Part shown: in pieces, positions 22,201 through 32,600 of the stretch
Layout: the number at the start of each line of letters is the position of its first letter
Numbering within the stretch: the first letter of the stretch is position 1
Origin: Mesorhabditis belari
Taxonomy: Eukaryota; Nematoda; Chromadorea; Rhabditida; Rhabditidae
Length of the DNA stretch: 64,000 nt
Reading direction: 5' to 3'
NCBI GenBank assembly: GCA_958450365.1
Contig: CAUEEP010000932.1
Coordinates: 507,501-571,500, forward strand
The notes under the pieces: generated by a model
What the model saw: the letters and a program-made list of their open reading frames with translations, nothing else
Databases searched by the model: none
Told to the model about the DNA's origin: nothing
Translations under genes and position numbers: made by a program

Positions 22201-24398
22201 TAGCTTAGCTTCGGCCGGGACCAAAATTCCATTCTGTTATAGCTTAGCGTCGGCTGGGGCCAAAATTTCATTCCCTTATATCTTAGCGTCGGCCGGGACC
22301 AAAATTTCATTCCCTTATAGCTTAGCTTCGGACAGGACCAAAATTCCATTCCGTTATATAGAAATCCGTTATATATAATTCCGTTATAGAGAGAGTCGAC
22401 TGTATCTAAAAGACTTGATATCAAACAAATAGATCAGAAGAAGCTTTTAAATATAAGCTTTATTTTTAAAAGCTACAAAACAGAAAAAATTAGGACCAGA
22501 TCACTTTAGAAGATACGTTCAATTTTGAAACCCAACTACCGTAAAAGCTCTAATAAAAGCACCCCCTATAGGAGCGTCGCCTAGTCTAAGCCTTTACTCT
22601 CAAACCAAGGCTCATATCTCGACACAAGTACGTTTATTTCTGCGCATTTTTGTATCAAATTAAAGTAGAGAGGATGGGTGTTTTTTTGAGCTATTACACA
22701 TCTTTTTAGCATTAAACAGCGCTTAGAAAAAATGATTGAAAAGTGGCAAAAAAAGCCGATTTTTTTTGCCACTTTTCAATCATTTTTTTCTAAGCACTGT
22801 TTAATGCTAAAAATATGTATAATAGCTCAAAAAAACACCCATCCTCTCTACTTTAATTTGATACAAAAATGCGCAGAAATAAAGGTCTAGGCGCAGAGAA
22901 ATGAGCGGTTTTTTTGAGTGTGAACTTAGACTACGCGACGCTCCCATAGGGGGTGCTTCTATTCGAGCTTTTACGGTATTTTCCTCAAGAAAAACCTTTT
23001 TTTTCTGTATTTTTCGGCATTTGTTTAATTTGGGATTTGAAAAATAGATTATAAAGGGGTAAATCATCAATTCTGAACTTATCTTCATGCCAGATTAGTG
23101 AATCATTCAATTAGGAGATTCCTATTTTAAAACCTGCACTCATTCGCTCAATTTCCATTCAATTTAGTCAAAAAGATCGAATAAAATCAAAATTTGATTC
23201 AGATTTTCTTTAAAATAAGCACATTGAAAGAAATTTGCTTATGAAAAACTTTGAAATTTGAAACTGAGAATTTTGAAAGAGTCTTTTCTGTTTTGATGGC
23301 AGTTCAGTTCAAAATTAATTGAATTATGGCTTTTTTTAAGGCCAGTGTATGTCGGAATTCAAATCTGTGGTTAAAATTTTTGAGATCTTTATTCAGAACA
23401 AAGCTATAAGTGTTACAAAAAAGGGGGGGTTCACTAAAATTTAGCTCAATTTAGCTCTGTTGATGAAACCGGAATGAGCTCAGTCAAACGGCGTGCCATT
23501 CCCTCCTATTTTGTGCTCTAATACGGTTCCAATACTTCCAATACGGTTCCTATTTTGATTCAATACGGCTCCAATACTTCCAATACGGTTCCAATATGTT
23601 TCCTATTTTGATTCAATACGGTTCCTATTTTGATCCAATACGGTTCCAATACGGTTCCAATACGTTTCCTATTTTGATCCAATACGGTTCCAATACGGTT
23701 CCAATACGTTTCCTATTTTGATCCAAACGGTTCCAATACTTCCAATACGGTTCCAATACGGCTCCTATTTTGATCCAATACGGTTCCAATGCCGGCGGAA
23801 AGGCTTTCCTTTCGCCATCCCAAAAGTCAGCTCAGCCAGCCAGCTCGTAGTCTAGTCTCGTTCCGAGCACAGGCACACTAACCACTAGACTACGAGCTGG
23901 CTGGCTGAGCTGACTTTTGGGATGGCGAAAGGAAAGCCTTTCCGCCGGCAAAAAATCAGTGTGCCAGAAATTCGAGAAAAGCCTTCATTTTTTCGAAACT
24001 CAAATGGCTGTAACTTTGTGCGTCTTGCCGATTAGCGGTTTTTGAAAACAGTTTCTGAACATACATCTTCAGGCCTTTCTTTTGGCACCTATCTCATATT
24101 GTAACTCGCGGGTAACTTGGGAAGGTTCGCGTGCTCAGAATGTACACTTTTTACAACTCTCATACCTGAATTCATAATAAAAACAAGAGATTTTCAGTTG
24201 TTTTTTTTTCAATTCCAGACTTTACTCTCGTTTTCTATCGCTGTCCTTCTTAACAGCTATCATCAAGCGACGAATCGCGGTCGAACGAGTGCCATAGCGA
24301 AATTTCTCCGTTTCACCCTAATTTCCCTCGTTTCCCTCTCATTTTTTGTCTATTTTTTGATCTCAATCGAATTTGTGCGCAATCAATTTTACTTGTAA
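19271..24398 (+). CDS. Three-pass membrane protein, unknown family
   Basis: Four exons (19271-19315, 21753-21886, 21968-22082, 24219-24398) join in frame to 157 residues. After a short N-terminus (MSLAINYSPGQQRST) there are three hydrophobic segments: FVLIIGILFIGFLIVFVVPA (about 21-45), WIALIFYYLLTLLSFSIAVL (about 79-100) and FTLISLVSLSFFVYFLIS (about 124-148). A small loop (GVMFIVKEKKIGDSYEECQQ) separates the first two, and a basic loop (HQATNRGRTSAIAKFLR) the last two. The second donor (AAAAA^GTGCGA) is weak; without it exon 2 would end at a nearby TGA. Introns 1 and 3 exceed 2 kb and are packed with repeats. Family not recognised. Confidence 0.6.
19540..19860. repeat. TTTAAATTTGGTTCCTTATCTC minisatellite
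   Basis: About 13 imperfect 18-22 bp copies of AAATTTGGTTCCYTATCTCT in intron 1 of the three-pass membrane gene. Two or three related copies recur at 44771-44840 in the giant gene. Confidence 0.9.
19855..20580. mobile_element. Decayed family D MITE with a nested foldback
   Basis: 19855-20278 and 20513-20580 match interior parts of family D elements (CGAATTTGCTTAAAAGTGAAC, CATAGGTTAATTG). A separate foldback with ends CAGTACTGGACAATGAAATA and its complement occupies about 20280-20512, flanked by TA, apparently inserted in the older copy. Confidence 0.65.
20809..21335. mobile_element. Mariner-derived element, family E copy 1, with transposase remnant
   Basis: TA-flanked ends TTGGGTTGGTGAATCGAAAA and complement TTTTCAATTCACCAACCCAA. 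The right half (about 21082-21270) retains a plus-strand transposase C-terminus (SYYERGIRKLPVKWAEVVNN) ending at TGA. The left half is largely an inverted copy of sequence just upstream of that remnant (GCACTTTCTTC ... GAAGAAAGTGC), so the element looks rearranged into a foldback. Confidence 0.75.
22125..22400. repeat. Tandem repeat GGGACCAAAATTCCATTCYG
   Basis: Six or seven copies of about 42 bp containing CCATTCTGTTATAGCTTAGC and CGGCTGGGACCAAAATTC. Related units occur reversed at 53750-54080 and 54545-54725. Confidence 0.85.
22537..22978. mobile_element. Long palindrome, MITE-like
   Basis: Arms of about 215 bp begin TACCGTAAAAGCTC and end GAGCTTTTACGGTA. They share GCACCCCCTATAGGAGCGTC-type sequence and AGAGAGGATGGGTGTTTTTT, and meet at a centre near 22760 (GGCAAAAAAAGCC ... 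TTTTTTTTGCC). Non-coding, in intron 3 of the membrane-protein gene. Confidence 0.8.
23515..23790. repeat. CCAATACGGTTCCTATTTTGAT minisatellite
   Basis: Irregular copies of CAATACGGTTC and CCTATTTTGATC. The complementary motif (GGAACCGTATTGGAAC) recurs at 46468-46510. Confidence 0.9.
23791..23949. repeat. Perfect 66-bp inverted repeat with tRNA-like loop
   Basis: Arms 23791-23856 and 23884-23949 are exact complements, beginning GCCGGCGGAAAGGCTTTCC, with a 27-bp spacer. On the minus strand TAGTCTAGTGG (23882-23892) matches the Pol III A-box perfectly and reads on as GTTAGTGTGCC, like the 5' half of a tRNA. It is much richer in G+C than its surroundings. Confidence 0.95.
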
Positions 24399-25236
24399 AT
24401 GGAAAGAAATTTTATATTTTGAATCGATCACAATCAAAAAGATATGCTTTAAAAATTGACAACGTTTTTGCTTAAAATCTCTGCAAAACGTAACCTCTCT
24501 AGTGCCAATGAATTTTCTCGTTTCTTCAAGAAAACTAAAGAATTCAGTGCACTAGAAAGCGTGTTTTTACAGATTTTGAGTATAAAGTACAAGATCTAAA
24601 ATGTATTTGTTACGTTAAAACGTGTTTTTGGAGATCCAGTGGTAGGGCTGGTTGTTTCAAACGTTGAACGAGTACTTTGATTCCCGATTGATACTCCATG
24701 ATGACCTCGTGTCAACTTCGACAAGTCACAAATCAGATCCCAAATTCCCTGAACAAAATTTGCATAAAGCGATAACAAAGGAAAGAACGATAACAATGGA
24801 TATTATTAGTTTTACGAGCTTTTCCCAGTTGAATACTTTGCAAAAATGATTTGAAAATCCTTTTATCGTACTTGATTTCAATTAATTAGCATTAATTAAT
24901 GAATTAGCATTAATTAATGAATTAGCATTAATACAACTTGTACTAATGTTGTTTTAAGGTAAAACTATTATGAAATTTCCTATTTTCAAGAGTTTCCCTC
25001 TCTAAACTTGACGTTTTTTTATTATCGCTTCTCAATTTTTGTTCCAAGAGCTTTGAAAACGAAAAATTTTCCTTTTCCCCCAATCAAACCTCATCCTTTT
25101 GCCCGCAAGCATGTTGAATTGCTTGATCTTGCTCAGAGAGAGAAGTCGTCTGAAAATTTCGAATTTAGACTAGTAAAATTCGTGCTTGATGCCGAGAAAA
25201 TTCATGCTGCTTTTCAATTTTTCGAAAAAATTACTT

Positions 25237-25512
25237 ATCGTAAATACTGTAATAGTACCCCACCCCCATAATGACGGTGTGGAGTGTTGCGTAGTCTAGC
25301 TTTGAACGAGTTTTTCTCGACACTGGTTTGTGCTACAATGCTCGTTTAGGTATCAAAAAATAGCCCTGAAATTCAGGCTATTTTTTGATACCTAAGCGCG
25401 CATTGTAGCACAAACCAGTGTCGAGAAAAACTCGTTCAAAGCTAGACGACGCAACACTTCGCACCGTGGGAGTGGGGAGTGGGGAGTGCGGTACGATTAC
25501 AGTATTTATGGT
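25237..25512. mobile_element. Foldback MITE, family B copy 1
   Basis: Ends (A/T)CGTAAATACTGTAATAGTAC and complement GATTACAGTATTTATGG. The arms hold GACACTGGTTTGTGCTACAA and its complement, meeting at GGTATCAAAAAATAGCCCTG ... GATACC. Confidence 0.85.
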
Positions 25513-25548
25513 AGCTAGATAATTAGCTAGATAATCTAGGTAATTATC

Positions 25549-25823
25549 TACCGTAAATACTGTAATAGTACCCCACCCCCATAATGACGGTGGGGAGTGT
25601 TGCGTAGTCTAGCTTTGAACGAGTTTTTCTCGACACTGGTTTATGCTACAATGCGCGCTTAGGTATCAAAAAATAGCTGAAATTCAGGGCTATTTTTTGA
25701 TACCAAAGACGCATTTTTTGAAAGTACGGGTCCTTTGAAAAAAACGAAATACTAAAAACTTCCCGACTGTACGACTACGCGACTGTACGACGGGGGCGGG
25801 GTACTATTACAGTATTTACGGTA
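25549..25823. mobile_element. MITE, family B copy 2 (right arm replaced)
   Basis: Left end TACCGTAAATACTGTAATAG, right end complement. The right half diverges after GACGCATTTTTTGAAAGTAC and ends GGGGCGGGGTACTATTACAG, a second subtype shared with copies 34628-34896 and 48895-49179. Confidence 0.8.
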
Positions 25824-26620
25824 GGTATACAGTGGTATCCATAATTCAGTGGTACAGCTGGTTGTCCCAGTTGAACGAGTACTCTGATTCCCGATACGTG
25901 TTTTTTTCTCGAGAGTAGTGAAACTTCACTCCACTTTTTTTCATTTACTTGCTGATTCTTTTGGTTTACTATATTTAAACATTAGATAGATTATAAAAAT
26001 AAACCAAGAAAAGCTGTTAAAAGCTTTTAAAAGCTTTTAAATGCTTCCCTATAATCGCTATAAAGCTATCTAGCGCCTTAAACACGCGCACAAATCAGCA
26101 AGTAAACCAAAAAAGTAAAGCGAAACTTCTAGAAAGAAATTACACGTATGATATAGAGCTGGTTTTTGAATTGAATCGAATCGGTTCGGTCCAATTCGAT
26201 TCATTCGAAAGATTTTGATTTTCCGTTCAGACCGAATCGATTCGATTCAAAGTTTTTACATTTTTACGGTCTGAACCGAGCCAATAATTCAATTCAATTC
26301 AAAAAAAAGTCAGACCGAAAACCAGGTACTAAATTTGATATAACTTAGTAATTTTTTAAAAAAAAAAATGAAAGATAAGTGAGCATGAATTTTCTGGAGC
26401 GCGTCGAGCATGGCATGAACAGTGCGACCGCCAACATGGAACAAGGATGGCTCCTCTACCTCTACCTCTACCTCTACCAATGCTCCTTGCCACAAGAGTC
26501 AGTTGCTTATGGGCCGCACTGTTCGACTTGCCAGTGCGAGAATTTCACTAGTCTTAGCAAAGTTCTAATTCTAGTAAATTTTAAATGTTAGTTTTACATT
26601 GTTACAAGCAAAAAAGTGAC

Positions 26621-29600
26621 CTCAAACGTTTCCGATACAGTCGAAAAAGTGATCGAAACGGGCGAAGTGATGGTGGATGATGACCATCTAAAGAATTTAA
26701 GACAATAGAAAATGGTTTTGAGGTTTTGAGGTGACTTTTGCTAGTCAAACTCACCTTCCAGTCTGCCATGCGGGTGTCGGTGGTTTTGGGAAATCATCTG
26801 AAATCAAAAATTCTAGAAATTTTATTGAAAAGTTCGTCTAATTCGAATTCTCAAAACAAACTTTTTATACTTTTTGAAAACCAAACAAAAACAGTAGTAA
26901 AAGAATGAATTTTCTCCTAAAAACTGACCGCCTAATCACTCTTTTACTTTTCCTTAAATTGGAACATTGGAACTTTAAATTGGAACTTTAAATTGGAACT
27001 TGAACTTTTATTAAAGCTGAAGCTAACGACTGAAGCTAACGACTGAAGCTAACGACTGAAACTAACGACTGAAGCTAACGACTGAAGCTAACGACTGAAG
27101 CTAATGAAATGACTGAAGATAACGACTGAAGATAACGACTGAAGATAACGACTGAAGCTAACGACTGAAGCTAACGACTGAAGCTAACGACTGAAGCTAA
27201 CGACTGAAGCTAACGACTTTCTTCACCTGTCAATGTGACCATTGGTACTCCACTGGTTGCTAAAGTCTCCATCGAAGTGGCAGTGATTGGATCGATCTGT
27301 ATGTGGAAAGTAAACTCAAATTGTAAAAGAAAAAAACAATCATTCTAGTCATTTTCTGCGAAACGTACCGATATCGGAGTGGAATCCGGTTGAATCGTGT
27401 GAATAAATTCAGTAGTTTGCTCGAAAGACGTTGTTGAAAAAGTTGATGTTTCAACTGTATGAGTAAAGGTTTCCGTTGAGGAGGCCTTAATCAGTTTGTT
27501 TTCTTTTCTTTCATCAGTTTGTTTCAATTTTGAAAGTGTTCCGCTCTTGATATTATAGAATTTAAATGTATTTTATTCTGTATTTTATCCAAAAAAAACT
27601 TTGACTCTTTCCCTGAATCGTCTTTTGAAAGTTTCGTGGCTTTTTTCAACTATTCACAAAAAGTTTCTTAACTATTTAAAGCTTAGATTATATAATTGTA
27701 GATGGAAGCAATCTGGAGTGCGATGAAGGCTTCAATTCATCTCCAGTAAACAACAAAAAAGTCGGCTTTCAACTTGTTTGAATATGTTTAAGCTCTATAG
27801 CTCTATAGCTCTATAGCTCTATAGCTCTATAGCTCTATAGCTCTTTAGCTCTTTAGCTTTATAGCTCTATAGCTCTATAGCTCTATAGCTCTATAGCTCT
27901 ATAGCTCTATAGCTCTATAGCTCTATAGCTCTATAGCTCTATAGCTCTATAGCTTTATAGCTCTATAGCTTTATAGCTTTATAGCTCTATAGCTTTATAG
28001 CTCTATAGCTTTATAGCTCTATAGCTTTATAGCTCTATAGCTCTATAGCTTTATAGCTTTATAGCTCTATAGCTCTATAGCTCTATAGCTTTATAGCTTT
28101 ATAGCTCTATAGCTTTATAGCTCTATAGCTCTATAGCTCTATAGCTATATAGCTTTATAGCTCTATGGCTCTATAGCTCTATAGCTCTATAGCTCTATAG
28201 CTCTATAGCTCTAAAGAAGCTGTTTCAAAATTTGAAGTTTGTATAGAAGCAACTTATTCTCTTCCCTAACAAATTTCTGAAGAATAAACTTAAGAAATTA
28301 AGAATAAACAGTTAGCTTTTCAAAAATAAACACAAAACGACAATATGACAAAGCAAAAGAAAAACGAAACTGACTTTTTAGCAAAAGAGATTCAGAGAAA
28401 GACTTTTAATCGATTGAAAACTTTTAATTGATTGAAATCATCTCATAAAAATTGATGTTTCAAGTTGTTCAGGATCATTTCTAAGAGCTTACCAATAGTC
28501 ACACAAATGCTAAACTATAACGCGATAAAATCGTCAGTTTTATAGGCTAGATTCTGCGCCCTTTTTGTGTTAAATTTGTGTTGGATATTCAGTGAACCCA
28601 ACTGAATATCTTTTTGTCCACTCTTTCCCCTATTCTCCCCGCGAGAAATTCTTGAATTGGTAAAGTGGTGTAATTTTGAGTGGGCCAGATGGCCGACCGG
28701 TTAGAAGTCTTGTCTCTTAAGCGGAAGGTCGAGGGTTCAATCACGCTGGCAAGATTAAAGAATCTTTCTGTTTCCCACTAAGTGGGTTTTTTTCTTTCAC
28801 ATCATTTGGGTAATAAGGGTAATAGGGGCAATGGCCGCAGTGCCATCAAATTGTGTGTTTAGATCTTTATTTCTTATTTATGATACTTTGCTTAGATCAA
28901 ATTATCGGTTTTCAATAAATGCAAGTGATATCACTGAATGAAACGCCGCCGCTCACTATCGACTCACTCTTGCTCCACACAGCCGCACACAGCTGCTTTA
29001 TTTGTGTTTTCTTTTTGTTTTCTTTTTGTTTTGTTTTCTTTCTTTCTTTCTTTTCGTGTAATAAACGCTTGTTTTATAAACTTATATTGATAAATATGAC
29101 CCTATCTCGCTTATTGATTCTACGCTTGATTCTTGGATTGAAGAAAACGCAAATAAAGCAGCTGTGCGGCTGTGTGGAGCAAGAGTGAGTCGATAGTGAG
29201 CGGCGGCGTTTCAGTCAGTGATATCACTTGCATTTATTGAAAACCAATAATTGATAAATATGACCCTATCTCGCTTATTGAGTCTACGCTTGATTCTTGG
29301 ATCGTTACCTCTCTCTCCCGAAGCCCTATAGAAACTCTAAAGAGCTCTAAAAGAAACTCTAAAGAAAGTATGGATTAAAAGCTTCAATTGAGCCAAGAAA
29401 ACAGTGACAATCCAGCTGCGCAAACTCTCGTCATGAAAACAAAAGCAAACCGTTTGCTCGACAGGTGTAATCCGTGTGATCGGCTCAGGTGTCTCATCAG
29501 GAGTCAACATCATTGTCGAGTGGATCTCTCCACTATCCACTGTTGTTTCACCGGTTTCTGGAAATTTGAGTTTCAAATGAATTTCTACAAATTTCTACAA

Positions 29601-32600
29601 ACTTTCTTGCCAACCTAATAGTTGCTTTCGAAATTTGAGATTTTGAATTCAATGTTTCAAAATAATTAATATTAAGTAAGGTACGTTGCGTTTAATTGTT
29701 GATGGAGGATGTACACTGTGGTGCAAAAGTCCTGACCGGTCGCACTGTCCTATCAAGTCTGAACCATTTCGCCAGAAAAAGAACGTTAAAATTTTATGGT
29801 AAAAACGTTTTTGGATAGCTTAAACCTTCTACTTTTATAATCCAAAGAATGAAAGCAATAACATTTTATTTAACAAAAAATTTTGACAATATTCCGAAAC
29901 GACTCAAAAAAACATGGTGCAAAAGTCTTGACCGGTACAAGAAAACACAAGAAAATTCAATACTTTGTAGGTCCTCCTTTTGCGACAATGACTGCCTTGA
30001 TGCGTCTAGGCATCGAGTCGACCAAATCACGTAGAATTCCCAAAGAAAGTTGTCTCCAAACATTTCTGATAAAGAAATAAGCATCGACCTTTGAGTTGAA
30101 CCGGCGTCCCTTGAGTTTGGCTTAAATGGGCCCAAAGATGCTCTATAACGTTCAGATCCGGCGAATAGGAGGTGCTTTGATCAATTCCACACGATGAGCA
30201 GCAAAAAAGCCGGGCAGGCGAACTTTACCTCCACTTGCAAGCCGGACAACTCGACCCATCAGTAATTGGCTTTTGTGGCAAGGGGCGTTGTCTTGATATA
30301 AGGCCCATCCTTGTGGCATGTTCGTGTTTGCAAATGGAAGTAAGTTGTTCTCTATGATTGACTTGTACCTTTGAGCGTCGAGATTTCCATCGATAAACAC
30401 TAGCGGTCCCGATACACTTCGATTCATCGAGCCAAAAAGACAAATCGAAGAAAAAATAGGGCGAACACTTACCCCACAACATAATACTCCCACCACCGAA
30501 TTGACCGTTGGCTAACGTATTTGAGCTTATAACGTTGTCCAATTGGTCTTCTGATTAAATGGTTACCGTCCGGGTAGTATAAATTAATTCTAGTCTCATC
30601 GGTAAAAATGACTCGGGCCCAGTCATCGGAAGTCCAACACTCGTAGTTCTTTGCAAAATCATATCTCAGCTCCGAGTTTTGCAATGGTCAAGGGTCGTTT
30701 TGCTGGTCTTCTTGCATGCAATCCTGCTCGAATCAAGCGACGGTTGATGCCCATCGGGAAATATCCTTGCCAGAAACAGCTTTCAACTTCTTGATCCCAT
30801 AGCTCGACGTTAGATTAGGGTTTATTCGGTGCTCCCTGATGATCGAACGATCCTCATTTGGTGTTGTAATTGGTGATCGACCTCTTTTGGGGCTCTATGA
30901 ACGTTTCCTTTTGATTTGAATTGCGCCACGAGACGTCTCACTGTTTTTCAGAACACTTGAACGTTTCCATCACATTCTTCACGCGAACGCCTTTTGTTCG
31001 ATTCTCGACAATTTTCTCTTTGTCAGGCGTTGATAGATATCGTCCTGGCATCTAAAAAAAATAGAATTAGAACCAAAAAGTTTATGCAGAAAGACAAGAA
31101 ATACCAAAAAAAAATCAAGAAATAAAAAACCGGTCAAGACTTTTGCACCATGTTTTTTTGAGTCGTTTCGGAATATTGTCAAAATTTTTTGTTAAATAAA
31201 ATGTTATTGCTTTCATTCTTTGGATTATAAAAGTAGAAGGTTTAAGCTATCCAAAAACGTTTTTACCATAAAATTTTAACGTTCTTTTTCTGGCGAAATG
31301 GTTCAGACTTGATAGGACAGTGCGACCGGTCAGGACTTTTGCACCACAGTGTATATGTAGCAAAGATTTATCTTTACTTCAATACTAATCCCCCACCTGT
31401 CGTCAGAATATCAGGGGTCGGGAAATCGGTCGGTGAAAGGGTCGATGGTTCCTGGAAATGAAGGGAAATTTTTGAAAAATACATGTTTCAAAGTAAAGTG
31501 TAAGTAAGCTATTGATGGTTGACATTTATCTCAAGGAAACTGGTCGCATCAGACTTGTTTATTCAAAAGATTCTTGTTTCATGGAAATCGATTCTAATCG
31601 ACTTTTTTAGCAACTAAAATAGCAACTAGCAAAAATGGAATATATAATAGCTGCCATGGCTGACTGTGTCCTAGTCTAGAGGCCAAGGCTTCAATCCCAC
31701 CGACTAGATTATTCGTTCTTTTTCTCAGATCTAAAAACAGCATGAAGCATGAATTTTAGTATTTGCCATTGTTTTTGACTTATCTCGGCTTATCTTATCT
31801 CAGCTTATCCTTTTTATTCAAAAATCTCCCTAAAACCCACCCCATCTGGTCGATTTGTATAGAAAGTGATGCTTTCGGTGGTGCTTTCTGAAAATTCTTT
31901 TTTTTGAAAGTCTGTTTTAGATTAAGCAATTTATTTTAGAACGATTAGAACGATTAGAACGATTATAGAACGATTAAAACGATTTTAGAACGATTAGAAC
32001 GATTAGAACGATTAGAACGATTTTAGAACGATTAGAACGATTTTAGAACGATTAGAACGATTTAGAACGATTTAGAACGATTAGAACGATTAGAACGATT
32101 AGAACGATTATAGAACGATTTTAGAACTCTTTCAGAGTGCAGCTTTGAAGTAAGCCGACCTTTATCAGCTCAATGTTTCAAAATTGGGGTGGTGATTTGA
32201 AAAAGTTTGAAAACAATGATGAAGGCTTGTTCTTAATCTTTGCTCAATTCTGTAAAAGCACTCTTTCTTGTGTTTAATTCTTCATTTTCTTGCAAAAACG
32301 ATTGGATGTCGGGAGAGAAATGTGAAATTGAGTGCCCCAGAAAGGGTTTAAAGATTTGAGCAAAGATTAAGAACAAACTTTCATCATTGTTTTCAAACTT
32401 TTTCAAATCACCACCCCGATATTGAAGCATTGAGCTGATAAAGGTCGGCTTACTTCAAAGCTGCACTCTGGAGCAGTTCTAAACTCGTTCTAATCGTTCT
32501 ATAATCGTTCTAATCGTTCTAAAATCGTTCTAATCTTTCTAAACTCGTTCTAATCGTTCTAAAATCGTTCTAAAATCGTTCTAATTGTTCTAATCGTTCT

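Larger units (their letters stand above)
24399..26620. other. Repeat-rich region, possible last exons of the giant gene
   Basis: No confident gene. On the minus strand 24598-24660 encodes a Thr-rich stretch (STRSTFETTSPTTGSPKTRF) that ends at a TAG and would suit the end of the mucin-like tail of the giant gene; part of it recurs near 25850-25905. Family B foldbacks occupy 25237-25823. 26160-26330 is an imperfect palindrome of GAATTGAATCGAATC sequence, and 26458-26480 is (CTCTAC)n. Confidence 0.4.

Noticed and set aside
28684..28751. Functional tRNA-Leu
   Set aside because: The A-box and acceptor stem are good but the anticodon and T arms do not form standard stems; called a pseudogene.
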